NCBI RefSeq assembly: GCF_013387495.1
Contig: NZ_JABZEE010000049.1
Coordinates: forward strand, 1 to 64,000
Source: Streptomyces sp. PKU-EA00015
Lineage (GTDB): Bacteria; Actinomycetota; Actinomycetes; Streptomycetales; Streptomycetaceae
Length of the DNA stretch: 64,000 nucleotides
Direction of reading: 5' to 3'
The notes below the pieces were generated by a model. That model saw only the letters and a program-made list of their open reading frames with translations, was not told where the DNA came from and made no database searches. Numbering within the stretch: the stretch's first letter is position 1; every line of letters begins with the position of its first letter. Shown piece by piece: positions 41,116 to 49,690 of the stretch. The position numbers were made by a program, and so were the translations under genes.

Positions 41116-41622
41116 TCAGTCGGCGCCCGCAGTACGGCGGGCCCGGTAGGTGCGCATCTTGGCGCGGGCGCCGCACACCGCCATGGAGCACCAGCGGCTG
41201 CGGGCCGCCGGGCTGCGGTCGTAGTACGCCCACTGGCAGTCGTCGGCCTCGCACGCCTTGAGGCGCATCCATGTACCGTCCGCCGCCCCCGCCGCGACGG
41301 CTTCGGCGACCCGCGCGAGCAGAGTCGGCGGGCCCGACGGGCGCAGCGCGGCCTCGCCGGACGGGGACACCGCGACGCGCAGCGGCGCGTCGGCGAGGAG
41401 GGCGTCGAGCGCCGTCGACGTCCCGTGGCCCGCATGGGCCAGGCATGCCTCGCGCAGGGCCTCGCGCAGGACACGGGCCCCCGGCACGTCCTGCGGTGTG
41501 AGGGCGAATCGCGCCTGTGCCTCCGGCGCGTCGAGGCTGTCCGCACCGCTCTCGATGTCCAGCGTGTTGACCAGGGCCTCGATCAGCGCGAGGCCGCCGG
41601 GTGCGGGAGCCCTGTCATTCAT
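41116..41622 (-). CDS. CGNR zinc-finger domain protein, probable transcriptional regulator
   Basis: 168 residues from the ATG at 41622. An N-terminal ABATE-like region (LALIEALVNTLDIE onwards) precedes a C-terminal zinc finger: LKACEADDCQWAYYDRSPAARSRWCSMAVCGARAKMRTYRAR with four Cys. The motif that names the family is CGNR; here it is CGAR. Such proteins are thought to bind DNA and are often adjacent to their target gene. It is divergent from a VOC-family gene over an 83-bp gap full of inverted repeats. Confidence 0.85.
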   Translation of the reverse strand: MNDRAPAPGGLALIEALVNTLDIESGADSLDAPEAQARFALTPQDVPGARVLREALREACLAHAGHGTSTALDALLADAPLRVAVSPSGEAALRPSGPPTLLARVAEAVAAGAADGTWMRLKACEADDCQWAYYDRSPAARSRWCSMAVCGARAKMRTYRARRTAGAD

Positions 41623-41631
41623 GCTTGCGAC

Positions 41632-41691
41632 GTTACCCCCTATGCGGGACCATGCAGTAACCGTTACCGGTTGAATGCACATAGGGGTAAC
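41632..41691. promoter_or_regulatory. inverted repeats between CGNR and VOC genes (candidate operator)
   Basis: GTTACCCCCTATG (41632-41644) faces CATAGGGGTAAC (41680-41691): twelve bases match as an inverted repeat with one extra C in the left copy. Between them lie GTAAC and GTTAC elements (GCAGTAACCGTTACCGGTT, ~41655-41673). This is the promoter region of both genes. The arrangement fits a dimeric or multi-site regulator, probably the CGNR protein itself. Confidence 0.5.
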
Positions 41692-41705
41692 ACCGAGGAG
41701 GAAGC

Positions 41706-42068
41706 ATGAGCATCGCGAAACTCGGCGCCGTCGTCGTGGACTGTCCCGACCCGGTCGCGCTCGGGCGCTTCTACGCCGAGCTGCTCGGCGGGGAGATCGA
41801 GGACGACGGCGAGGGCTGGGTCGACCTGAAGGGTGTGCCGGGCGCACCCCTCGCCTTCCAGCTGTCGCCCGGACACGTGCCGCCGAAGTGGCCGTCGCCC
41901 GAGGAGTCGCAGCAGTTCCACCTCGATGTGACCGTCGAGGACATGGACGCGGCGGAGGAGCAGGTCCTCGCGATCGGCGCGACCGTGCTGGACGCAGCGG
42001 ACCGCAAGCGGAGCTGGCGGGTGTACGCCGACCCGGCCGGTCACCCGTTCTGTCTCTGCGCCTGCTGA
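41706..42068 (+). CDS. VOC family (glyoxalase/bleomycin-resistance fold) protein
   Basis: 120 residues from the ATG at 41706, with GGAGGA upstream. A single VOC unit pair: IAKLGAVVVDCPDPVALGRFYAELLG at the N-terminus and a second beta-alpha-beta half ending DPAGHPFCLC. VOC proteins bind metals and include glyoxalases, dioxygenases and antibiotic-binding proteins; the substrate cannot be told from sequence. The divergent CGNR regulator suggests it is induced by a specific signal. Confidence 0.88.
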   Translation: MSIAKLGAVVVDCPDPVALGRFYAELLGGEIEDDGEGWVDLKGVPGAPLAFQLSPGHVPPKWPSPEESQQFHLDVTVEDMDAAEEQVLAIGATVLDAADRKRSWRVYADPAGHPFCLCAC

Positions 42069-42198
42069 GTTCCGCGAGCGGCGCGGCTTTTGCGGCGCCG
42101 GTTGCGGGCCTCGACGAGCTGGTCGGCCCGCCGTGCGAGGCGCAGGCCCTCGGGGCGTGGCACGGGAGGACGCGCCGGTCGCGGCGGACGGTGCGTTC

Positions 42199-42230
42199 GG
42201 GGGTGCGCCGCCGAGGAGCGGCGCACCCCC
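42199..42230. terminator. bidirectional terminator hairpin
   Basis: A 13-bp perfect stem, GGGGGTGCGCCGC (42199-42211) with GCGGCGCACCCCC (42218-42230), is flanked by GGACGG / CCGTCC. It lies between the convergent VOC and dipeptidase genes. Confidence 0.8.
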
Positions 42231-42238
42231 GCCGTCCG

Positions 42239-43438
42239 TCACACCCCGTCGAGCTGGTCGATCGTCGCGTTGGACGGGCCGCGCAGCTCCTGGAGATCGC
42301 GGGCCACGTCCTCGGCGGCGCGCAGCACACGGACCGCGTTCTGCCAGGTCAGCTTGGCCAGGTCGGCGTCCGACCAGCCGCGGCCGAGCAACTCCGCGAT
42401 CAGGTTGGGGTAGCCCGCCACGTCGTCGAGGCCGGCCGGGGTGAAGGCCGTCCCGTCGAAGTCGCCGCCGATGCCGATGTGGTCGACGCCGGCGACCTCG
42501 CGCATGTGGTCGAGATGGTCCGCGACGGTCGCCGCGGTCGCGACCGGCCGCGGGTTCGCGGCCTCGAACGCCTCGTGGATCTTCATGGCCTGCGGCGTGG
42601 TGTCCAGATGGTGCAGCCCGTGCGCGCGCATGTTCTCGTCCGCGGCCCGGGTCCACTCGACCGCCGCGGGCAGGATGAACTTCGGGACGAAAGTGGCCAT
42701 CGCGACGCCGCCGTTGGCGGGCAGCAGGGCCAGCACGTCGTCGGGGATGTTGCGCGGGTGGTCGCAGATCGCACGGGACGAGGAGTGCGAGAAGACCACC
42801 GGCGCCACCGAGGTGGCGAGTGCGTCGCGCATCGTCGTCGCGGCGACGTGCGAGAGGTCGACGAGCATGCCGATGCGGTTCATCTCGCGGACGACCTCGT
42901 GGCCGAACGGGGACAGGCCGCCCACGGCCGGCTCGTCGGTCGCCGAGTCCGCCCACGCGATGTTGTCGTTGTGCGTGAGCGTCATGTAGCGCACGCCCAG
43001 CGCGTACAGGGCGCGCAGTGTGGCGAGCGAGTTGTTGACGGAGTGGCCGCCCTCGGCGCCCATCAGGGACGCGATACGGCCCTCGGCGCGGGCGATCTCC
43101 ATGTCCTCGGCGCTGAGCGCCCGCACGAGGTCCGCCGGGTAGCGGGTGATCAGCTGGTCGACGATGTCGATCTGCTCCAGCGTGGCGCTGACCGCTGCGT
43201 CGCCCGCCATGTCGCTGCGCACGTACACGGACCAGAACTGCGCGCCGACCCCGCCGGCGCGCAGCCGCGGGATGTCGGTGTGCAGGCGGCCCCTCTGGTC
43301 ACCGGCGATGTCCATCCGGTCCAGGTCGTAGCGCACGTGCTCGCGCAGCGCCCAGGGCAGGTCGTTGTGGCCGTCGGCGACGGGGTGGGCGGCGAGCAGC
43401 TCCCGCGCCCGGCGGAGGTGATCCGTGGGGGTGTCCAT
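42239..43438 (-). CDS. membrane-dipeptidase family (M19) dipeptidase
   Basis: 399 residues from the ATG at 43438. The M19 metal site is visible: DGHNDLP (H-x-D), MGAEGGHS with the bridging Glu, DLSHVA and FSHSSSR His residues, and IGGDFDG with the Asp. The family hydrolyses dipeptides or beta-lactam-like substrates with two zinc ions. No signal peptide is present, so the enzyme is cytosolic here. It starts six bases after the purE stop, so it is the last gene of a purK-purE-dipeptidase unit. Confidence 0.9.
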   Translation of the reverse strand: MDTPTDHLRRARELLAAHPVADGHNDLPWALREHVRYDLDRMDIAGDQRGRLHTDIPRLRAGGVGAQFWSVYVRSDMAGDAAVSATLEQIDIVDQLITRYPADLVRALSAEDMEIARAEGRIASLMGAEGGHSVNNSLATLRALYALGVRYMTLTHNDNIAWADSATDEPAVGGLSPFGHEVVREMNRIGMLVDLSHVAATTMRDALATSVAPVVFSHSSSRAICDHPRNIPDDVLALLPANGGVAMATFVPKFILPAAVEWTRAADENMRAHGLHHLDTTPQAMKIHEAFEAANPRPVATAATVADHLDHMREVAGVDHIGIGGDFDGTAFTPAGLDDVAGYPNLIAELLGRGWSDADLAKLTWQNAVRVLRAAEDVARDLQELRGPSNATIDQLDGV

Positions 43439-43444
43439 GGGCTG

Positions 43445-43975
43445 TTACTTCCCGAAGCCGAAGGACTCCGCACCTCCGACCCTGGAGCGCAGCCGCTTGC
43501 CCTTCTCCGTGGCCTGGTCGTTCAGCTCCTGCTGGAACTCACGCATCCGGCCGAGCAGTTCCTCGTCCTGCGTGGCCAGGATGCGGGCGGCCAGCAGGCC
43601 CGCGTTGCGTGCGCCGCCGACCGAGACGGTGGCGACGGGGACGCCCGCCGGCATCTGCACGATGGACAGCAGCGAGTCCATGCCGTCGAGGTATTTCAGC
43701 GGAACAGGGACACCGATCACGGGCAGCGGGGTGACGGAGGCCAGCATGCCCGGCAGGTGGGCCGCTCCCCCGGCACCCGCGATGATCGCCTTGAGACCCC
43801 GGCCGGCGGCTTCCTCGCCGTACGCGATCATCTCGCGCGGCATGCGGTGCGCGGAGACGACGTCGACCTCGTACTCGATCTCGAACTCGTCCAGGGCCTG
43901 CGCGGCCAGCTCCATGACGGGCCAGTCGGAGTCGGATCCCATGACAATGCCGACGACGGGGCTCATGCTGCTCAC
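43445..43975 (-). CDS. purE: N5-carboxyaminoimidazole ribonucleotide mutase
   Basis: 176 residues from the GTG at 43975, which overlaps the purK stop (GTGA) and has GAGGAA at good spacing. An in-frame ATG at 43966 would give 173 residues. Class I PurE features are GIVMGSDSDWPVM, EIEYEVDVVSAHRMP and the AGGAAHLPGMLAS loop with the catalytic His. It moves the carboxylate of N5-CAIR to C4 in purine biosynthesis, acting after PurK. Confidence 0.95.
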   Translation of the reverse strand: MSSMSPVVGIVMGSDSDWPVMELAAQALDEFEIEYEVDVVSAHRMPREMIAYGEEAAGRGLKAIIAGAGGAAHLPGMLASVTPLPVIGVPVPLKYLDGMDSLLSIVQMPAGVPVATVSVGGARNAGLLAARILATQDEELLGRMREFQQELNDQATEKGKRLRSRVGGAESFGFGK

Positions 43976-45111
43976 TCGGTGATCGTTCCTCGCAGATAGC
44001 CGGCGGCGTGGCGGGCGCGCTCGAGCACGTCGTCCAGGTCGTCGCCGTAGGTGTTGACGTGCCCCACCTTGCGGCCGGGCTTCACGTCCTTGCCATACAT
44101 ATGGATCTTCAGCTGCGGGTCCCGCGCCATGCAGTGGAGGTAGGCCGCGTACATGTCGGGGTAGTCGCCGCCCAGAACATTGCACATCACGGTCCACTTG
44201 GCACGCGGGCGCGGGTCGCCGAGCGGCAAGTCGAGCACGGCACGGACGTGGTTGGCGAACTGGGAGGTCACCGCGCCGTCCTGGGTCCAGTGGCCGGAGT
44301 TGTGCGGGCGCATCGCGAGCTCGTTGACGAGCAGCCGCCCGTCCGCCGTCTCGAAGAGCTCGACCGCGAGATGGCCAACGACGCCGAGTTCCTTGGCGAT
44401 GCGCAGCGCCAGCTGCTGTGCCTCGCCGGCCAGCTCGTCCGACAGACCGGGCGCGGGCGCAATCACCGTGTCGCAGACGCCGTCGACCTGCTGCGACTCG
44501 ACGACGGGGTAGGCGACGGCCTGGCCGTGCGGGGAGCGGACGATGTTCGCCGCGAGCTCGCGGACGAAGTCGACCTTCTCCTCGGCGAGGACCGGCACAC
44601 CGGCCTTGAAGGGGGCCTCGGCGTCCGCCTGCGTACGGACGAACCACACGCCCTTGCCGTCGTATCCGCCCTGCACGGTCTTGAGGATGATCGGGAAGCC
44701 CCCGCCCTCCTCGGCGAAGGCGGCCGCGTCGGCCGGGTCCGCCACGATGCGGTGGCGCGGGCAGGGCGCGCCGATCTCCCTGAGCTTGGCGCGCATGACG
44801 CCCTTGTTCTGGGCGTGCACCAGCGCGTCGGGGCCCGGCCGGACGGGGATGCCGTCCGCCTCCAGGGCCCGCAGGTGCTCGAACGGCACGTGCTCGTGGT
44901 CGAAGGTGATCACATCACAGCCGCGCGCGAACTCACGCAGGGTGTCCAGGTCGCGGTAGTCGCCGATGACGACATCGCTGACGACCTGGGCCGCCGAATC
45001 CTGGGGGGTGTCACTGAGGAGCTTGAATTTCAGGCCGAGGGGGATACCCGCCTCGTGGGTCATACGGGCGAGCTGACCGCCGCCGACCATGCCGACTACC
45101 GGGAACGTCAC
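43972..45111 (-). CDS. purK: 5-(carboxyamino)imidazole ribonucleotide synthase
   Basis: 379 residues from the GTG at 45111; a TTG at 45165 is possible but adds only a low-complexity stretch. The ATP-grasp enzyme makes N5-CAIR from AIR, bicarbonate and ATP. The N-terminal VVGMVGGGQLARMTHEAG, ILKTVQGGYDGKGVW (ATP-binding loop) and LVNELAMRPHNSGHWT (metal Glu/Asn and substrate loop) are intact. Start of the purK-purE unit. Confidence 0.95.
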   Translation of the reverse strand: MTFPVVGMVGGGQLARMTHEAGIPLGLKFKLLSDTPQDSAAQVVSDVVIGDYRDLDTLREFARGCDVITFDHEHVPFEHLRALEADGIPVRPGPDALVHAQNKGVMRAKLREIGAPCPRHRIVADPADAAAFAEEGGGFPIILKTVQGGYDGKGVWFVRTQADAEAPFKAGVPVLAEEKVDFVRELAANIVRSPHGQAVAYPVVESQQVDGVCDTVIAPAPGLSDELAGEAQQLALRIAKELGVVGHLAVELFETADGRLLVNELAMRPHNSGHWTQDGAVTSQFANHVRAVLDLPLGDPRPRAKWTVMCNVLGGDYPDMYAAYLHCMARDPQLKIHMYGKDVKPGRKVGHVNTYGDDLDDVLERARHAAGYLRGTITE

Positions 45112-45285
45112 CCCTTCAGGGTATCCGCCGAGCCGACCGGCCCTGTCCGCCGTAGGTTCCGACAAGCGATGTAGTGGCCGTCACATCACTCTCAGGACTC
45201 ACAGGCGACCCGGAGAGCCGCTGGTTAGCATGGCGGTGTCGACGCTGCCGCTCGACACTGCCGATCCGATGAGGCTGGTCCCCCG

Positions 45286-45801
45286 ATGAGTGAACCAGGC
45301 GGAGGACTGCGCGGGCGGGTACGGCAGCTCGCGCGCGAGGTCGCCAAGTTCGGCGCGGTGGGCGGCGCGGGCGTATTCGTCAACCTCGGGGTCTTCAACG
45401 TGGTGCGGAGCACGACCGAGATCCCGGTCGTCCGGGCGTCGATCATCGCCACGCTCGTCGCGATCTGCTTCAACTACGTGGGTTTCCGCTACTTCACCTA
45501 CCGTGACCGCGACAGGAGCGGCCGGACCCGGGAGCTGACGCTGTTCCTGGCGTTCAGCGGGGCCGGCCTGGTGATCGAGCACGGCATCCTGTACGCGGCG
45601 ACGTACGGCTTCGGCTGGAACACCCCGCTGCAGAACAACGTGTTCAAGTTCCTCGGCATCGGGATAGCGACGCTGTTCCGGTTCTGGTCGTACCGCACCT
45701 GGGTATTCCGGGCGCTGCCCGTGCAGCAGGCCGAATCGCTCCTGGAGCGGCGACGGGCGGGGGCCGGGCCGGAGCCCGTGCCCGACCGCGCCGCCCGCTG
45801 A
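45286..45801 (+). CDS. GtrA-like membrane protein
   Basis: 171 residues from the ATG at 45286. Four hydrophobic segments (about 20-42, 48-70, 85-110 and 118-140) with FGAVGGAGVFVNLGVFN and FNYVGFRYFTYRDR at the family positions. GtrA proteins are small four-helix membrane proteins thought to flip or assist lipid-linked sugars for surface polysaccharides or teichoic acids. The C-terminal ~25 residues are Arg/Ala-rich and disordered. It ends 13 bases from the convergent histidine kinase stop. Confidence 0.88.
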   Translation: MSEPGGGLRGRVRQLAREVAKFGAVGGAGVFVNLGVFNVVRSTTEIPVVRASIIATLVAICFNYVGFRYFTYRDRDRSGRTRELTLFLAFSGAGLVIEHGILYAATYGFGWNTPLQNNVFKFLGIGIATLFRFWSYRTWVFRALPVQQAESLLERRRAGAGPEPVPDRAAR

Positions 45802-45814
45802 TCCGGCGGCCGCG

Positions 45815-47083
45815 TCACCTCACGGTCGGCCTGTCGTCGTCCTTGCGCTTGTGCGCGACCCTGCTCAGGAACAGGGCGAAGACCGGCGGGTGCTGCTGGA
45901 GCAGTTCGAGCCTGCCGCCGTCCGCCTCCGCGAGGTCCCGGGCCACGGCCAGGCCGATGCCGGTGGAGTTGCGGCCGCTGATGGTCCGCTCGAAGATGCG
46001 GGCCCCGAGGTCCGCCGGGACGCCGGGCCCCTCGTCCGTCACCTCGACGACGGCCTGGTTGCCGGTCACCCGGGTCCGTACCGCGACCGTGCCGCCGCCG
46101 TGCATGAGCGAGTTCTCGATGAGCGCGGCGAGCACCTGGGCGACCGCGCCCGGCGTTCCGACGGCCTGCATGCCGCGACGGCCGGAGTGGACGATCGCGC
46201 GGCCCGCGCTGCGGTAGGCCGGGCGCCACTCCTCCAGCTGCTGCTTGACGACCTCGTCGAGGTCGAAGGCGACGGCGGAACCGATCCGGGGGTCGCGCGA
46301 GTTCGTCAGGAGCCGCTGCACCACGTCGGTGAGCCGCTCGACCTGGTTCAGCGCGATGCTCGCCTCCTCCTTCACGGTAGCCGGGTCGTCGGTGACCGTG
46401 ATCTCCTCCAGCCGCATCGACAGCGCGGTCAACGGGGTGCGCAGCTGGTGGGAGGCGTCGGCGGCGAGCCTGCGCTCCGCGGTGAGCATGCGGGCGATCC
46501 GCTCGGCGCTGGCGTCCAGCACGTCGGCGACCCGGTCCAGTTCGGGGACCCCGTAGCGCCGGTGGCGGGGGCGGGGGTCGCCGGAGCCGAGCCGTTCGGC
46601 CGTCTCGGCGAGGTCGGTGAGCGGCGCGGCGAGCCGGTTTGCCTGCCGTACGGCGAGCAGGACGGCCGCGACGACGGCGACCAGCGCCACCGCGCCGATG
46701 ATCAGCAGCGACCTGCCGACCTCGCGTGTCACCACGGAGCGGGACTCCTCCACGGTGACCGTGATGTTGCGCGCGCCCTCAGCCGTGCCGCGGATGATGC
46801 TGCCGCCGGGCCGCTTGCCGATCTCGATGGGGTCGCGGCCCGCGATGCTGATCAGGGCGTAGCGGGTGACGTCGCCCTGCTGGGCGATGATGTCCGGATT
46901 GACCGGCTCACCCCCGACCAGCCTGCTGTCGACGATGCTGGCCAGGCGCAACGCCTCCGAGTCCACGCTCTCCTGCGCGCTGCTGCTGATGGTGCGCGTC
47001 TCGACGATGACCAGCGAGACACCGAAGACGGCGATCACGACGAGCACCACGGCGAGCGTGGAGTGGATCAGACGGCGGCGCAT
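45815..47083 (-). CDS. two-component sensor histidine kinase
   Basis: 422 residues from the ATG at 47083. An N-terminal membrane helix (~8-30), an extracellular sensor region, a second helix (~125-147), a HAMP-like linker, then the H-box ASHQLRTPLTALSMRLEEI with the phosphoacceptor His, the N-box ALIENSLMHGGGTV and the G-boxes VTDEGPGVP and GIGLAVARDLAEADGG. The signal is unknown. It follows the response-regulator gene by 35 bases in the same direction, so the two are one operon. Confidence 0.93.
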   Translation of the reverse strand: MRRRLIHSTLAVVLVVIAVFGVSLVIVETRTISSSAQESVDSEALRLASIVDSRLVGGEPVNPDIIAQQGDVTRYALISIAGRDPIEIGKRPGGSIIRGTAEGARNITVTVEESRSVVTREVGRSLLIIGAVALVAVVAAVLLAVRQANRLAAPLTDLAETAERLGSGDPRPRHRRYGVPELDRVADVLDASAERIARMLTAERRLAADASHQLRTPLTALSMRLEEITVTDDPATVKEEASIALNQVERLTDVVQRLLTNSRDPRIGSAVAFDLDEVVKQQLEEWRPAYRSAGRAIVHSGRRGMQAVGTPGAVAQVLAALIENSLMHGGGTVAVRTRVTGNQAVVEVTDEGPGVPADLGARIFERTISGRNSTGIGLAVARDLAEADGGRLELLQQHPPVFALFLSRVAHKRKDDDRPTVR

Positions 47084-47118
47084 GGGGTCTGCGTGTCAGG
47101 GCTCATGGCGTGTGCCTA

Positions 47119-47796
47119 TCAGGACTTCTCGAAGCGGAAGCCCACGCCGCGCACGGTCGCGATGTACCGGGGGTTGGCCGCGTCGTCGCCGAGCTTCTTG
47201 CGCAGCCAGGAGATGTGCATGTCCAGGGTCTTGGTCGACGACCACCACGTGGTGTCCCAGACCTCGCGCATCAACTGGTCGCGGGTGACGACCCGGCCGG
47301 CGTCGCGCACGAGGACGCGCAGCAGGTCGAACTCCTTGGCGGTGAGCTGGAGCTCCTCCTCGCCCATCCAGGCGCGGTGCGACTCGACGTCGATCCGCAC
47401 GCCGTGCGTGGCGGGAGGGGGCGCGGGCTCGGCGGAGCCGCGCCGGAGCAGGGCCCGGACCCGGGCGAGCAGTTCGGCGAGGCGGAACGGCTTGGTGACG
47501 TAGTCGTCGGCACCCGCGTCGAGACCGACCACGGTGTCCACCTCGTCCGCCCGCGCGGTCAGCACCAGGATCGGCACGGTGTGCCCGTCGGCGCGCAGCC
47601 GCCGCGCGACCTCCAGGCCGTCCATACCGGGCAGCCCCAGGTCCAGCACGACGAGATCGACGCCGCCCGCGAGTCCGGCGTCGAGCGCGCTCGGACCGTC
47701 CTCGCGCACCTCCACCTCGTAGCCCTCCCGGCGCAGGGCTCGGGCCAGTGGCTCGGAGATGGATGCGTCGTCCTCGGCGAGCAGTACACGGGTCAT
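47119..47796 (-). CDS. OmpR/PhoB-type response regulator
   Basis: 225 residues from the ATG at 47796. The receiver domain has the acidic pocket Glu8-Asp9-Asp10, the phosphoacceptor Asp52 in VLDLGLP and the TKPF Lys. A winged-helix DNA-binding domain follows (about 128-222), with LTAKEFDLLRVLV, VVTRDQLMREVW and RYIATVRGVGFRFE. It is probably phosphorylated by the kinase encoded downstream. Targets unknown. Confidence 0.95.
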   Translation of the reverse strand: MTRVLLAEDDASISEPLARALRREGYEVEVREDGPSALDAGLAGGVDLVVLDLGLPGMDGLEVARRLRADGHTVPILVLTARADEVDTVVGLDAGADDYVTKPFRLAELLARVRALLRRGSAEPAPPPATHGVRIDVESHRAWMGEEELQLTAKEFDLLRVLVRDAGRVVTRDQLMREVWDTTWWSSTKTLDMHISWLRKKLGDDAANPRYIATVRGVGFRFEKS

Positions 47797-48130
47797 GAAG
47801 GTGATGGTAGTCCGCATGGCCCAGCCGCCGGGGCGTGATCCACAAGGGCTCGGTCTTAGGCGTGCGATCCTGGTGATGACCTTCGATTCAGGGCAGATGG
47901 TTCCGTGTTTACCTGTGATTCATATCTCAAGTCCTTTTATATGCCGCACTGTCGTGGCGTATGGTGTCGAGACGCCTGAAGTAGTGACTGAGGACCTTTG
48001 GACGATCCACGCGCCAAAGGTCTCATTTCTGCAAAGGGTTGTCCTGCCGGTCTTGACGGCAGCGCGAAGTGACCCCACCGGGCGCGTCACCGCTCACGAA
48101 GCGCCGCGTCCCGAGCGAGCAAGGATCGAC
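47797..48130. other. promoter and leader region upstream of the peptide transporter
   Basis: 334 bases without a gene, with an AT-rich island around 47880-47970 that is unusual for this genome and probably holds promoters for one or both divergent genes. A 9-bp inverted repeat lies at 47993-48022. A 12-codon ATG frame at 47941 has no supporting features and is not called. Confidence 0.5.
47993..48022. promoter_or_regulatory. 9-bp inverted repeat in the peptide-transporter leader
   Basis: GACCTTTGG (47993-48001) and CCAAAGGTC (48014-48022) form a perfect inverted repeat with a 12-base spacer, about 110 bases upstream of the POT start codon. It could be an operator dyad (centre-to-centre 21 bp, two helical turns) or an RNA hairpin in the leader. 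Confidence 0.45.
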
Positions 48131-49630
48131 ATGGCGTCCAGCCTGACGAGGGACTCGGCCGGCACCGCCGGCCCGGAGAAGACGTTCCTCGGCCACCCCC
48201 GCGGTCTGGCCAATCTCTTCATGACCGAGATGTGGGAGCGCTACAGCTTCTACGGCATGCGGGCTCTGCTCGTTCTCTACCTGTCGGCCACCGTGGCCAA
48301 GGGCGGTCTCGGCTTCGACACGGCTACCGCCGTCGCCGTCTACTCCGTCTACAACGCCATGGTCTACCTGCTCGCCCTGCCGGGCGGCTGGTTCGGCGAC
48401 CGGGTGTGGGGTGCGCGGAAGACCGTGGCGGTCTCCGGCACGGTCATCATGGTCGGCCACTTCATGCTGGCCCTGCCCATGGAGATCTCGTTCTTCATCG
48501 GTCTGGCGCTCATCGCCGCCGGTTCCGGTCTGCTCAAGGCCAACATCTCGACGATGGTCGGCCACCTCTACCGGGACAAGAACGACCCGCGCCGTGACGG
48601 TGGCTTCACGATCTTCTACATGGGCATCAACCTCGGTGCCTTCGTCGCCCCGCTGACCATCGGTTACGTGGGCCAGAAGATCAACTGGCACTACGGTTTC
48701 GCCATGGCCGGTGTCGGCATGGCCCTCGGTCTCGCCTTCTTCTTCCTGGGCTTCCGCAACCTGGCCCCGGAGTCGAACCAGGTGCCCGCCCCGCTGTCCG
48801 ACGCCGAGCGCGCCGGCATCGTCAAGAAGGCCCTGCTCTGGCTCGCCGTCGCGGCCGCCGCCTACGGCGTCGTCGGCCTCTCCGGCTCGTTCAGCATCGA
48901 CTGGGTGCTGTGGCCGCTGACCATCCTGGGTCTCGTCCTGCCCGCCTGGTACCTGATCCGTATCAAGCGCGACTCCGACCTGGAGCCGGTCGAGCGCTCG
49001 CGGATGTCGGCGTACGTCTGGTTCTTCGTCGCCGCCGCCGTCTTCTGGGGCATCTACGACCAGACCGGTTCCACGCTGAGCCTGTTCGCCGAGAACAACA
49101 CCTCGGGCACCCTGTTCGGCTTCGACTTCCCGGCCAGCTGGTTCCAGTCGCTGAACCCGCTGTACGTGATGGCGCTCGCCCCGGTCTTCGCCTGGCTGTG
49201 GGTCGCGCTGGCCCGCCGCTCCAAGGAGCCCAGCACGCTGGTCAAGTTCACGCAGGGCCTGGTGCTCATCGGCGCCTCGTTCTTCGTGATGATGCTGGCC
49301 CAGGCCGCCTCCGCGGGCGGCGTCATGGTGACCCCGCTGTGGCTGTGCTCGGTCTACCTGATCCAGACCGTGGGTGAGCTGACCCTGTCCCCGGTCGGCC
49401 TGTCGCTGACGACGAAGCTGGCGCCCGCCAAGTACGCGTCCCAGATGATGGGTGTCTGGTTCCTGGCCGTCACCGCCGGCGACTCGGTCATCGCCCTGCT
49501 CCAGCTGATGGGCGCGCCGACGGACACCGAGTGGTGGTTCGCCAGCCAGGGTGCGCTCGCGGTGCTCGGCGGTGTCGCGATCTTCATGTACCGCAGGAAG
49601 GTGCAGCCGCTCATGGGCGGCGTGCACTGA
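48131..49630 (+). CDS. POT family proton-dependent oligopeptide transporter
   Basis: 499 residues from the ATG at 48131, with AAGGA upstream. The family signature ExxER appears as MTEMWERYSFYGMRALLVLYL at the first helix, followed by GGWFGDRVWGARKTV, FTIFYMGINLGAFVAP (PTR2 signature) and about twelve further membrane segments. It imports di- and tripeptides driven by protons. Followed by a strong terminator. Regulation may involve the leader inverted repeat. Confidence 0.93.
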   Translation: MASSLTRDSAGTAGPEKTFLGHPRGLANLFMTEMWERYSFYGMRALLVLYLSATVAKGGLGFDTATAVAVYSVYNAMVYLLALPGGWFGDRVWGARKTVAVSGTVIMVGHFMLALPMEISFFIGLALIAAGSGLLKANISTMVGHLYRDKNDPRRDGGFTIFYMGINLGAFVAPLTIGYVGQKINWHYGFAMAGVGMALGLAFFFLGFRNLAPESNQVPAPLSDAERAGIVKKALLWLAVAAAAYGVVGLSGSFSIDWVLWPLTILGLVLPAWYLIRIKRDSDLEPVERSRMSAYVWFFVAAAVFWGIYDQTGSTLSLFAENNTSGTLFGFDFPASWFQSLNPLYVMALAPVFAWLWVALARRSKEPSTLVKFTQGLVLIGASFFVMMLAQAASAGGVMVTPLWLCSVYLIQTVGELTLSPVGLSLTTKLAPAKYASQMMGVWFLAVTAGDSVIALLQLMGAPTDTEWWFASQGALAVLGGVAIFMYRRKVQPLMGGVH

Positions 49631-49647
49631 CACGCCCCGTACCCGCA

Positions 49648-49686
49648 CGGAGGGCCGCCGCACCGATTCGGTGCGGCGGCCCTCCG
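49648..49686. terminator. bidirectional terminator hairpin
   Basis: A perfect 17-bp stem, CGGAGGGCCGCCGCACC (49648-49664) with its complement at 49670-49686, encloses the loop GATTC. It lies between the convergent POT and LAQTG-protein genes. Confidence 0.88.
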
Positions 49687-49690
49687 CCGT

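Noticed and set aside
42041..42226. 61-codon minus-strand ORF between VOC and dipeptidase genes
   Set aside because: It overlaps the VOC 3' end and the terminator hairpin, has no ribosome-binding site and is Arg/Ala-rich low complexity.
47941..47979. 12-codon ATG ORF (M-P-H-C-R-G-V-W-C-R-D-A) in the peptide-transporter leader
   Set aside because: Too short, no codon run of one amino acid, no ribosome-binding site; chance is a sufficient explanation.
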